Below are positions 54,105 through 61,710 of a stretch of 64,000 nt of DNA, piece by piece. The stretch covers positions 6,138,859-6,202,858 of the forward strand of contig NZ_CP036298.1 in NCBI RefSeq assembly GCF_007752135.1, written 5' to 3'. The stretch's first letter is position 1. Every line of letters starts with the position of its first letter. A program made the translations under genes and the position numbers. The notes below the pieces were generated by a model. The model did not search any database and had not been told where the DNA came from. It saw only the letters and a program-made list of their open reading frames with translations. This DNA is from Aureliella helgolandensis (lineage in GTDB: Bacteria; Planctomycetota; Planctomycetia; Pirellulales; Pirellulaceae).

Positions 54105-55259
54105 ATGGATCCAATCTATTCGGCAGACAATACCACCACAGCCTATCAACTAAATTGGTCGTTAGCCCTATTCGGCAAGGCCGCCTTGCCCGACTCATCT
54201 CTCTGGCTGATTGATCTCTCCGCTGCCACCGAGAAAGATGGCGTCAGAATTCTCTCAGCGAATTCACGTTCGGAAAACGTGATTCAATTCCTCATCAGCA
54301 CTCGTCCCGAGTCTTCACCATCGGATTGCGTCAGAAGTGTTAAAGGACGCTTGCAGTATCTAATTCGAGACCACAATCCCAAAGCCTTTCGCCGCAACTA
54401 TCATATTCACAGCGTGGGCGAGACAACTTCCAGCGCACTAGACGAATATGTTGCCAGGCAAACAGCCAAACATCCTATGGCCGATCCCAAGGTTCAAGCT
54501 CGTTTGGAAGCGAATCAATTCTTGGATCCTGAGATTGATTTGTCTAAGTGTATAGCGACAACTAGATTTGCCGGCCGTGTTGCCTCAATCAATGAAGATA
54601 CCGAAATAAGACACTCTTCTGAGTAATTAGGGGATTGGGGAATCGCTAAGCGTTGCCTTCGTCGGAGCCGGCCGTCGGTCGTTCAAACATAGCGATGACT
54701 GGCGGCCGGCGCAGTGAAGGCAAACGCTCGTTGCCTTTGTTGGAAGGTCATAGGGAGCGAATTCGGTATCTTTCTGTTGAGGCAACCACTACCGTTCGGT
54801 ATCCATTCAGTTGAGGCAATGCGAAGCGCAGAGGTAGTTGTCGCCGAACAGTCTAAGCCTGAAATCGGTGCTTATGGACAGTATTTGAATTCGCTGCACA
54901 TCGTGATGGAGAATGCAGATGGCTTGCATGAAGTGCGCGAAGATGAGTTGCAAGCGGTACGTGATATCGTGATTCGAGCCACCGCAAAAAAGAATTGGTG
55001 GCTATCCCGGATCGGACTGCTTAGCAATCACCTGCATGTTCTGCTTGGAGCACGGGTGACGGATTCGCCTCAAGCGGTGGCGCTGTCGCTGATGAATAAT
55101 ATCGCGTATGTGTACGAGATGAAAGCGATTCTGAAATTCAGCTATTATGCGGGGACATTTGCGGGATATGATCGAGGGGCGATAAGATTGCATGCTACAC
55201 AAGTCGCTGGCCCCGCCGGGACGAGCCCGGACGGAGGCCCGCATGCGAATGCGGTGTAA
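54105..55259 (+). pseudogene. HUH (Y1/RAYT-like) transposase gene split by an inserted element
   Basis: Two frames make one protein. The left part (ATG 54105, GGAGG upstream, 148 codons to AAG 54548) reads MDPIYSADNTTTAYQLNWSL, CVRSVKGRLQYLIRDHNPKA, HPMADPKVQARLEANQFL and DPEIDLSK. The right part (from 54858) reads PEIGAYGQYLNSLHIVMENA, KKNWWLSRIGLLSNHLHVLL, ALSLMNNIAYVYEMKAILKF. HLH is the likely HUH motif, and Tyr in AYVYEM may be the nucleophile. Removing 54549-54857 joins the parts in frame to give 281 residues. Present frames (to 54626, and from 54714) run into the insert. Flanking 313-bp repeats support an REP-associated transposase. Confidence 0.7.
54549..54850. mobile_element. 302-bp MITE-like element with 7-bp target duplication
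   Basis: Direct repeats GTCTAAG lie at 54542-54548 and 54851-54857. The element begins TGTATAGCGACAACTA, and its other end, read inverted, begins TGTTCGGCGACAACTA: 13 of 16 positions agree. Subterminal TTGCCTCAA...ATACCGAA is matched inverted by two tandem copies near the right end (TTCGGTATCTTTCTGTTGAG; TTCGGTATCCATTCAGTTGA). The centre folds into a large hairpin (AGCGTTGCCTTC...GCCGGCCG / CGGCCGGC...GAAGGCAAACGCT). It has no coding capacity of its own, so it needs a transposase in trans. Confidence 0.85.
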
Positions 55260-55539
55260 TGGTAGCTGCCAGTTGTGACAACCGACCGGGACAAGCCCGA
55301 CGGAAGTCGATTCGACGCCTGGACTGATTCTGTGGGCAGCTCGTCCGGGCAAGTGTGTGAATGTCTGGACATGGAGTGTGAAAATCCGTTGGGACTTAAT
55401 GTTCGGTTCTGGGCTTCCGCCGGGCTTGCCCCGGTCCGGAGCCAACAACTGGGAGCTACAACGGCTACAATAAAAATCATCCTGTTTGCTGCTCTTCCGA
55501 TCTCCGGCTCGGGCTTGCCCCGGCGGAATCAACGACTCG
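55227..55539. repeat. 313-bp direct repeat, right copy (family C)
   Basis: The counterpart of 53775-54087, same length and orientation. The preceding GCCCCGCCGGGACGAGC matches the partial copy at 53641. The 3' end of the transposase frame reads into this repeat (..GPAGTSPDGGPHANAV). Confidence 0.9.
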
Positions 55540-55613
55540 GAGGCAAGAGTTCAAATCAACTTGACAGCGCAAAGTCGCTTGCGTGCAAATAACAAATCAC
55601 GCAGCTAAGTCAA

Positions 55614-57215
55614 ATGGAACCGCGTGTGACCGCTCAGCCCTTTTCAAATAGCTACGACGAAGTTCCCTACAACAGTTATCCCTATGCACTCGCTCATCCA
55701 GATCATATTGCCATGATTGCGGTGTTGTTGAGGTTAAATCCGCCACGTAGACCTTATCGCGTGTTGGAATTGGGATGCGCATCGGGAGGGAATCTGATCC
55801 CGATCGCAGCTAGTCGCCCTGACTGTAGTTTTGTGGGGGTCGATTACTCGACGCGTCAAATTGCTACTGGACAATTGATAGTCGATCAACTGAGGCTGAC
55901 TAATATTGAGCTGCTGGTCCAGAGTATACTCGACGTGGAGAAAACGATCGGTCGCTTTGATTACATCCTATGTCATGGCGTCTATTCCTGGGTGCCGAGC
56001 GACGTGCAAGTCAAAATATTAGACTTATGCCGTTCGCTGTTGACAGAGCAGGGGATTGCTTACATCAGCTACAACACACAGCCCGGTTGGCGACAGCGTG
56101 GCGCGCTGCGTGATATGATGCAGTATCATGTTGGGCGGAGTGCGGGGAGTAGTCCTGCCCAGCGGATCGATCAAGCGCGAGGACTACTCGACTTCCTGGT
56201 CAACGCGACCAGCACCACGGATAATTCGTACGCCCGAATGCTACGAGAACAGCAGGAACTGCTGGGAAAACACTCCGACTCGTATATCTACCACGAACAT
56301 CTCGAGCGACACAACGAACCATTGTGGTTTCTCGATTTCTGCCACCGACTCGATCAGCATGGACTGCGATATTTAGGTGAGGCAGATTTCAGTTCAATGG
56401 TGGGTAGCATGTCACTCACCCCCGAACTCCAACAGCAGTTGGACGATCTAGCCCCGGATTTGACGGAGAAAGAGCAATACATCGACTTCGTGCGCAATCG
56501 TTCCTTTCGGCAAACCCTGGTTTGTCATGCTCGTCAGCGCCCCAACTACGCAGTGCGCGGCGAGCGACTGCGAGGATTGTTTGCGGCGACGCCGGGACGC
56601 GTGCAAATGAATGACGGTGAGGGTGGCGAGCCGAAGTGGCGTTTGGTAGTCAACGATGATTTGTCGCTTTCTACCGACCTACGGACCACGCAGATAGCCT
56701 TTGAATTGCTCAGCCAAGCTTGGCCAGAGCGAATTCCGGTGGCGCTGTTGGTGGATCAAGTGGCTGAACAGCTCAATGATCCCACGCTGGATCGCGCTGA
56801 ACTACAGCGAACGCTAGAAGTCGCACTACTCACTGCTTTCTCGTCGAGCAGTGGAGAGGTAGTTGAGCTTTCCGTTTCCCCATTGAACAGTATGGTCGAC
56901 GAGAGTGAAAACCATGGCGCCCCCATGGTCAGTCGGCTTGTTCAACTGCAAGCACGCGAGGGGATGCCCGTGGTCAATCGTCGGCACAATCTACTCCCGG
57001 TGATGCCGCTCGATCGTCGCATCTTGTCGCTGTTGGATGGTACATGCGATGGTGAACAACTATTGGTTGAATTGCTCGCGCAACATCAAAGCGGAGACTT
57101 GATTATTCTTGATGAGCACGATGTACCCATTTCTGATTCTGCGGTTATTACCAGTATGCTAAGGGAACTAGTTCCACAGCGAATGGCCCACTACCACCGT
57201 GGTTCGCTCCTATAG
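55614..57215 (+). CDS. SAM-dependent methyltransferase with regulatory domain (protein-lysine-methyltransferase-like)
   Basis: A 533-residue protein. Residues about 45-165 form a Rossmann methyltransferase: motif I VLELGCASGGNLIPIA, motif II FVGVDYSTRQI, then FDYILCHGVYSWVPSDVQ and GIAYISYNTQPGW. Residues about 210-310 match the methyltransferase regulatory domain (YIYHEHLERHNEPLWFLDFC, LRYLGEADFSSM). The C-terminal part (about 330-525) is helical with a PKMT-type ending (HNLLPVMPLDRRILSLLDGT). This is the layout of the rickettsial outer-membrane lysine methyltransferases, so methylation of a surface protein is possible; the substrate is unknown. It appears monocistronic. Confidence 0.82.
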   Translation: MEPRVTAQPFSNSYDEVPYNSYPYALAHPDHIAMIAVLLRLNPPRRPYRVLELGCASGGNLIPIAASRPDCSFVGVDYSTRQIATGQLIVDQLRLTNIELLVQSILDVEKTIGRFDYILCHGVYSWVPSDVQVKILDLCRSLLTEQGIAYISYNTQPGWRQRGALRDMMQYHVGRSAGSSPAQRIDQARGLLDFLVNATSTTDNSYARMLREQQELLGKHSDSYIYHEHLERHNEPLWFLDFCHRLDQHGLRYLGEADFSSMVGSMSLTPELQQQLDDLAPDLTEKEQYIDFVRNRSFRQTLVCHARQRPNYAVRGERLRGLFAATPGRVQMNDGEGGEPKWRLVVNDDLSLSTDLRTTQIAFELLSQAWPERIPVALLVDQVAEQLNDPTLDRAELQRTLEVALLTAFSSSSGEVVELSVSPLNSMVDESENHGAPMVSRLVQLQAREGMPVVNRRHNLLPVMPLDRRILSLLDGTCDGEQLLVELLAQHQSGDLIILDEHDVPISDSAVITSMLRELVPQRMAHYHRGSLL

Positions 57216-57386
57216 CAATTGGTGGATCATCAACCAATCGCTGGCTCCCCGGCGACTCATCTCTAGCTTGCCACAGAAGAAATAGAATCCGCGTCCTCTA
57301 GTTTTCGAATTCAACGAATCCTCATGCATTGGCTTGAAGTTGTTGAATCTTGCTACCCAATCCTTCAGCCATTGCGTTTGTCATAC

Positions 57387-57470
57387 GTAACCGTTGACGG
57401 TTGTCTGTGACTCAAACCTGAAGCAACGATTGAGGCTGCCTGATGGGGGAGGAAGGTCGTGAACGAGCGG
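57387..57470. repeat. Family A inverted-repeat element, degenerate copy
   Basis: Begins GTAACCGTTGAC and shares internal ACTCAAACCTGAAGCAACG and GGAAGGTCGTGAACG with the 27582 copy. The right terminal arm is degraded (GTGAACGAGCGG). Confidence 0.7.
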
Positions 57471-57632
57471 ATAAAATGCTTCGCAGTGGTGAGCTTGCTT
57501 GGTATTACTCCTCGCCGTTGAGTTTGGCTGGGGCGAGTTTGGTGCAGCAGAGAGTGTTGTTGGCAGGAAGATAGCCAGAGCAATTCATCTTCCTGCCCCC
57601 ATGTTCCTGTCATACGTCCGCCTGGTTACTTG

Positions 57633-57727
57633 GTAACCGTTCACCGTTGTCTGCGACTCAAATCTAAACTCAAACCGGAAGCAACGGTTGAAATCGTTGG
57701 TGGATAGGGAAGATCGTGAACGTTTAC
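57633..57727. repeat. Family A inverted-repeat element, copy 3
   Basis: Begins GTAACCGTTCAC and ends GTGAACGTTTAC. The internal hairpin is AACCG-GAAGCAA-CGGTT, where the 27582 copy has AACCT-GAAGCA-AGGTT: the changed base pair is compensated on the other side. Confidence 0.8.
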
Positions 57728-57906
57728 CATCCTACGATGCATTCCGCAGTTAAGCAGGTCTTCAAAATGTGGTTCATCGGGACTTTGAATGGCAGGTTAT
57801 CGGATTGAGTTCTAGCTTGCCACAGTAGAAGAGAGAAGTGGTGCGGCAATTTGCAAAGTTGTGGAAGCCGAGAACGCTCGTATTGATGGAGCGGAAGCGA
57901 TCACGT

Positions 57907-58410
57907 TCACGGCGTTACCAACACGGGACAGCCTTCAGGCAATCCGTAACCTCCCGCAATTGTGACTATGTCGCCCACGCTCAGTCCGCTAAGAACTTGG
58001 ACTTGCAATTGCAGCCCCCACTGTCACGGCTGTCTCGTATGCTTTTCCGTCTCGAACGATGGTTACGACCGGAATTCCTGCATTGTCTGCGACGGCAGCC
58101 ACCGGAATCACCAAAGCGTCAACGATCACTGGCAACGCCACGCTCGTTTGGCAACTCAATCCGGGGCGCAGCTTGAACTCCGAATTGTAGATCTTGGCAA
58201 ACACAATCACATTGCCTGTGGCTGGGTCAGCCTGACCACTGATCCGAGTCACTCGTGCCTTAAACACTTGATCCGGAAACGAGACAATTTCAATATTCAC
58301 TTCGCTGTCGTCATGAACCTTAGCGAACTGAATGCTCGGAATCCGAATTTGCGCAAAGACTTCGGTCAGGTCGATCACGGTCGCCAATGGAACCGCGCAG
58401 CGAACATCGA
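57907..58410 (-). pseudogene. RND-efflux periplasmic adaptor, decayed C-terminal part
   Basis: The minus frame from about 58410 reads PLATVIDLTEVFAQIRIPSI, SGQADPATGNVIVFAKIYNS, LRPGLSCQTSVALPVIVDAL and VIPVAAVADNAG, the barrel-sandwich and beta-barrel part of membrane-fusion proteins. Near 57990 the matching sequence moves to another frame (VLSGLSVGDIVTIAGGYGLP, then EGCPVLVTP and stop at 57907). Upstream (58410-58800) only scattered fragments are readable and no intact N-terminus is present. No RND pump gene accompanies it. Confidence 0.72.
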
Positions 58411-58812
58411 CGTTTCATTCCCGTCAGTACCACTCGGAGAGCGCGATGAACACCTTCGGAGGCAGCCGCCAGCACCTTCTCGTCCTTGGTGGTCCCGCGG
58501 ATTGCCTCAGTCCAGAAACCGAGGCGTTGACGCGCCACAGCTTGTCAACACTGCCGCGCGAGCCGTTTGCATCACCGACCAGCACCGATACCTGCGTGAT
58601 GTTCGACGAAAATCTTTCGCATGCATTTCGGTTGCACTTGCCGCCTTGAGTCGTGAGTGCCCGAGTTCAAAAGGGCTATTCGCAGAGCAATAGAAACGTG
58701 CATCGAAAGCACGCCAAAGACGTAGACCACAGAAAATCGCTACCAGCGGCAGTCCTGCTGCAGTCCCTCCTCTTAAGGGGGAACTAAAACGTTGCATTAC
58801 TTTCACTAGCTA

Positions 58813-60619
58813 GTGTCTGTCCGGAAATTGCCTTGCTGGAGGATTTCACGCAGTCAGATGCTATCAGACAATCACGAAGAGTTGCCTTCGCTTCGCATTC
58901 ATTGCCGCTAGGTGAAGTCAAATCCAGCCGTTTTGACCGACTTTGCGCCGCTGGCGCGGACCGGTAGCCAGCTGGCTAATTCAAAAGTGACGAACCTCAG
59001 TCACATGCCCTAAGCCGCTTTGCGTTTGCTCTGCGCTGCCGATGCATTGGGGCGTTGTTTAGAAAGCAGTAGCTTTCCAAGCGTGTGTATATTGCGACCT
59101 AGAATCGCTAAACCCAAATAGCGTTCAAAGCCGAGTTCAGTCCGGTTGCGACAACGCTTCAAACCATTGCCCCGCTGTAACACTCCGATCGCTGCCTCGA
59201 TGCCTGAGTGGTGTAGTCGGGTTCGGTGAAATTTAGCACTTTCGTTCTTAATCCGCTGTACGTATTCACCAGGAGCCCGCGGTAGTACGCATACATCTTC
59301 GATTATCTGCTGCAGGTTTGATTCATTTTCCGCTGAATAGAAACCTCGGTCAAAAGACGCGGTGTGAATCTCGCCTGCGTGCTTCTTCTGAGCCAACTTC
59401 GTTTGTTCCACCACGACATCCTGGTCACGCACGTCGCGAGCCATCAAGTGATAGTGACTAATGAAACCAGCACCATCCTCGTAAACCAAAGCCAATCGAC
59501 CATATTGATTGGGTTGTCCGGCTTTGCCGCGACGGTAAAGCTGCGTGTGTGTTTCGAACAAGCTGAACAGCTTGTCGCAATTGGGGACTGACTCACCCAA
59601 TAGGACACGCCGACGCGCCGTATCGCAAACCTGCTCGGTCAGTCCTGTCCAATGTTCGATTGTTGTGATTAGCGACAGAGTTACTGTGGACGCACCGAGA
59701 GATTTCGCCTCATTAGTCAGTGATTTCGCTCGCTCGAGCAAAAGTGCTACGCGTTGCAGCAGGTCGCGATAACGCGATTCCAAGGCTTCCTTTTTGCGTG
59801 AGCTCTTGCTGGCAGCAATCCGTCCTATCTGCTGCTTTAAGCTCTTGATCTTCTTGACTAGATGCCCCACTTGTCTCCATCCTGTGGTCTCAAGCTGTTG
59901 CGCCAACTCAACACAGAACGGAATGAACTTGCGAACACCGTCGTAGATCAAACTGCTCTCTGTCGGATAGTGAATGTTAGTTTCAATAACAAATGAATCA
60001 GCCCGAACTGTGGAACTGGCATCGGGAGCAATGCTCTGGCCAGCGGTGACGATAGCTTGGTTGATCTTACTAATCGTCTCAGGTTTGAGCAGACAGATGG
60101 TATCGCGTATGCGTCTGAAAGTGAAACCGTCGGTGTCTTGCCAGTCGCCGATTCCCATGATTCCGCGGAGACGCCGATGATTCTCGACTTGATCCTGTAG
60201 TTTGTCGTAATCAAGATTACATCCAAGTCTGACTGCTGCAAGCACAACAACATGCCAATCGTCTATGCCTGGCCTTCCAACATCCCGTCGAGAGTCTTGG
60301 TTTAGATCCGCAGCGACAGCCTGAACGACTTTCGTTCTCAACTTGGCATTGGTATAAAGATATTGAAGCCCGAGCAAGACGGGCACGATTTCATCGCGAG
60401 ATTCCAAGTTGAGTTCAACTTGTGCGATAGGGCTGCAATCGAAGCGTTGCTGTTTTTGATATGGCTTGCGAACCACTTCTACTCCTCGAAGATTAAGCGT
60501 TTGGACCTGTTTTAGTCAACAAATTCAACGCTCGAACTCGCTCGCGGGTTCGTTCTTCGGGGAGCTTTTTTGAAAATTAGCCAATAATTTACAGACGCTT
60601 TTAATTTCCGGACGGACAC
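58813..60619 (-). mobile_element. ISNCY-like insertion sequence, apparently intact
   Basis: The left end GTGTCTGTCCGGAAATT (58813-58829) is the inverse of the right end AATTTCCGGACGGACAC (60603-60619), with one mismatch in 17. TAGCTA flanks both sides (58807-58812 and 60620-60625). Because TAGCTA is its own reverse complement, it may be a 6-bp target duplication or an extension of the inverted repeats. The element is 1807 bp and carries one full-length transposase gene. Confidence 0.82.
59010..60476 (-). CDS. DDE transposase of the ISNCY (ISDol1-like) type
   Basis: A 488-residue transposase starting at GTG 60476, with GAGGAG about 8 nt upstream. It has an N-terminal helical domain (GRPGIDDWHVVVLAAVRLGC, MGIGDWQDTDGFTFRRIRDT). 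The catalytic triad candidates are Asp in VRADSFVIETNIHYPTESSL, Asp in SFDRGFYSAENE, and Glu in SGIEAAIGVLQRGNGLKRCR. A coiled-coil-like insert lies at about 200-260. No stops or frameshifts are present, so it may be active. The family name is from recall of the ETNIHYPT motif. Confidence 0.82.
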   Translation of the reverse strand: MVRKPYQKQQRFDCSPIAQVELNLESRDEIVPVLLGLQYLYTNAKLRTKVVQAVAADLNQDSRRDVGRPGIDDWHVVVLAAVRLGCNLDYDKLQDQVENHRRLRGIMGIGDWQDTDGFTFRRIRDTICLLKPETISKINQAIVTAGQSIAPDASSTVRADSFVIETNIHYPTESSLIYDGVRKFIPFCVELAQQLETTGWRQVGHLVKKIKSLKQQIGRIAASKSSRKKEALESRYRDLLQRVALLLERAKSLTNEAKSLGASTVTLSLITTIEHWTGLTEQVCDTARRRVLLGESVPNCDKLFSLFETHTQLYRRGKAGQPNQYGRLALVYEDGAGFISHYHLMARDVRDQDVVVEQTKLAQKKHAGEIHTASFDRGFYSAENESNLQQIIEDVCVLPRAPGEYVQRIKNESAKFHRTRLHHSGIEAAIGVLQRGNGLKRCRNRTELGFERYLGLAILGRNIHTLGKLLLSKQRPNASAAQSKRKAA

Positions 60620-60765
60620 TAGCTACTAAGCGAACGAAGCAGAATTGCAACCGTGAATAGGAGCAGCAGCGCTACCTGGCCAAGCAGCATTGCAGCTGGC
60701 GAATGAGCTTCGCGCGATATGTCGACCTCTTGTTGGGGAACGGTTTGGTAATTGGGATTTCGCAT
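60619..60765 (-). CDS. 48-residue single-pass membrane protein (copy 2)
   Basis: ATG 60765 to TAG 60619. N-terminus MRNPNYQTVPQQEVDISREA, then HSPAAMLLGQ, a membrane helix and LLRSLSS. Same length as copy 1 (41391-41537), with the conserved HSPAAMLLGQ and helix. The stop codon spans the junction with the insertion sequence (right end at 60619, flank TAGCTA from 60620), so the last codons may have been reset by the insertion while length was kept. Promoter and palindrome upstream are also duplicated. Confidence 0.6.
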   Translation of the reverse strand: MRNPNYQTVPQQEVDISREAHSPAAMLLGQVALLLLFTVAILLRSLSS

Positions 60766-60958
60766 CAACATGATCGACGAGCTCTTCGAGAAGACGGAAA
60801 GTGAACTCATCCGTGGCTTGCATGTGATCAACAATGCAACAACCATGCCGCGTGCGCCGGACGGTAGCAAGCAATGACGTTTCCCGCGTAATTTGTCGCA
60901 AACGTCGGCGTTCGCAGCCTCTGCGATGCGAGATGGCGGCCGTCAACTAGCGAATATT

Positions 60959-60978
60959 GCGTCAACCGACGTTGACGC
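60959..60978. promoter_or_regulatory. Conserved inverted repeat, second copy of the candidate operator
   Basis: GCGTCAACCGACGTTGACGC keeps both 8-bp arms of the 41728 palindrome while the centre differs. The upstream half-site GTCAACTAGCGAA is also kept. Confidence 0.5.
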
Positions 60979-61149
60979 CTGTGACAAGTAGGGTGTTGGG
61001 AAAGCCGTCAGGTTTTTCGACGACTTCCCAACTCAGCTGAAGTTCTGGACGAGGCTCATCGCGATCGGCGCCGGGCTGCGACAACCAACGCGTCCGTTGC
61101 ACGGATCATCGAGCCAAATCCCAAAGTCCATTTTAACGGAGTTCTTCCC

Positions 61150-61655
61150 CTGCCTTGCGACCTCTCGACCAACAACGGCATTCTGCAGCAACGCTCGCCC
61201 ATCCCCTCGGATCCTGCCCGATGACAGCCAGTGTGCAAAACCGAATCGGCATGGAAAGCGCTGGTGCGCGAGCTAAAGTGCTGCCTCCCCTGTTCGAAGA
61301 CCACGTTATTGCGTGGAAGTTAAAAAATGGCGGCGATGCGAGCGAGCGTGAGCAACGGTTGTTCGACCGAGTGAATCGCCTCACGCAAGACACACGACTC
61401 CCCGACGCGGAGACGAAATGGTCAGTGCTGGACCGAGCGAGTGTGCAATGCTCAATGCCGTTGATCGCCAGCTTAAACGGTTGGAACGCTGGCGATTGGC
61501 TCGACTTCGCAGGAGAGCTGCAATCCGCCGGTGCAAAGACCGTTGCCCCAGACATTCATCGCTGCCCTGCCGGACTCCCTGAGCAGACTCAATTTCACAG
61601 TGAGCCCGTTTTCGACGAAGCATCCACGGATTGTTCCGGTATTCTGGAACGATAG
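61150..61655 (+). pseudogene. Degraded partial copy of the DHODH-like gene
   Basis: Near 61157 one frame reads CDLSTNNGILQQRSP, matching the N-terminus of the 42042 protein. After a frameshift around 61200 another frame continues SCPMTASVQNRIGMESAGAR, LPPLFEDHVIAWKLKNGGDA, LIASLNGWNAGDWLDFAGEL and QSAGAKTVAPDIH, then unrelated sequence and a stop at 61655. About 60 percent of the parent gene, including the FMN/phosphate-binding part, is absent. Confidence 0.85.
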
Positions 61656-61710
61656 CCGCTATATTGGAATGATTTCGCAATTCCGTTGCCCTATTCGTCG
61701 GAACTATGAA

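Noticed and set aside
54714-55259. Separate 181-residue gene starting at ATG 54714
   Set aside because: The first 48 codons lie in the inserted element; only the part from 54858 on is transposase, continuing the frame broken at 54548.
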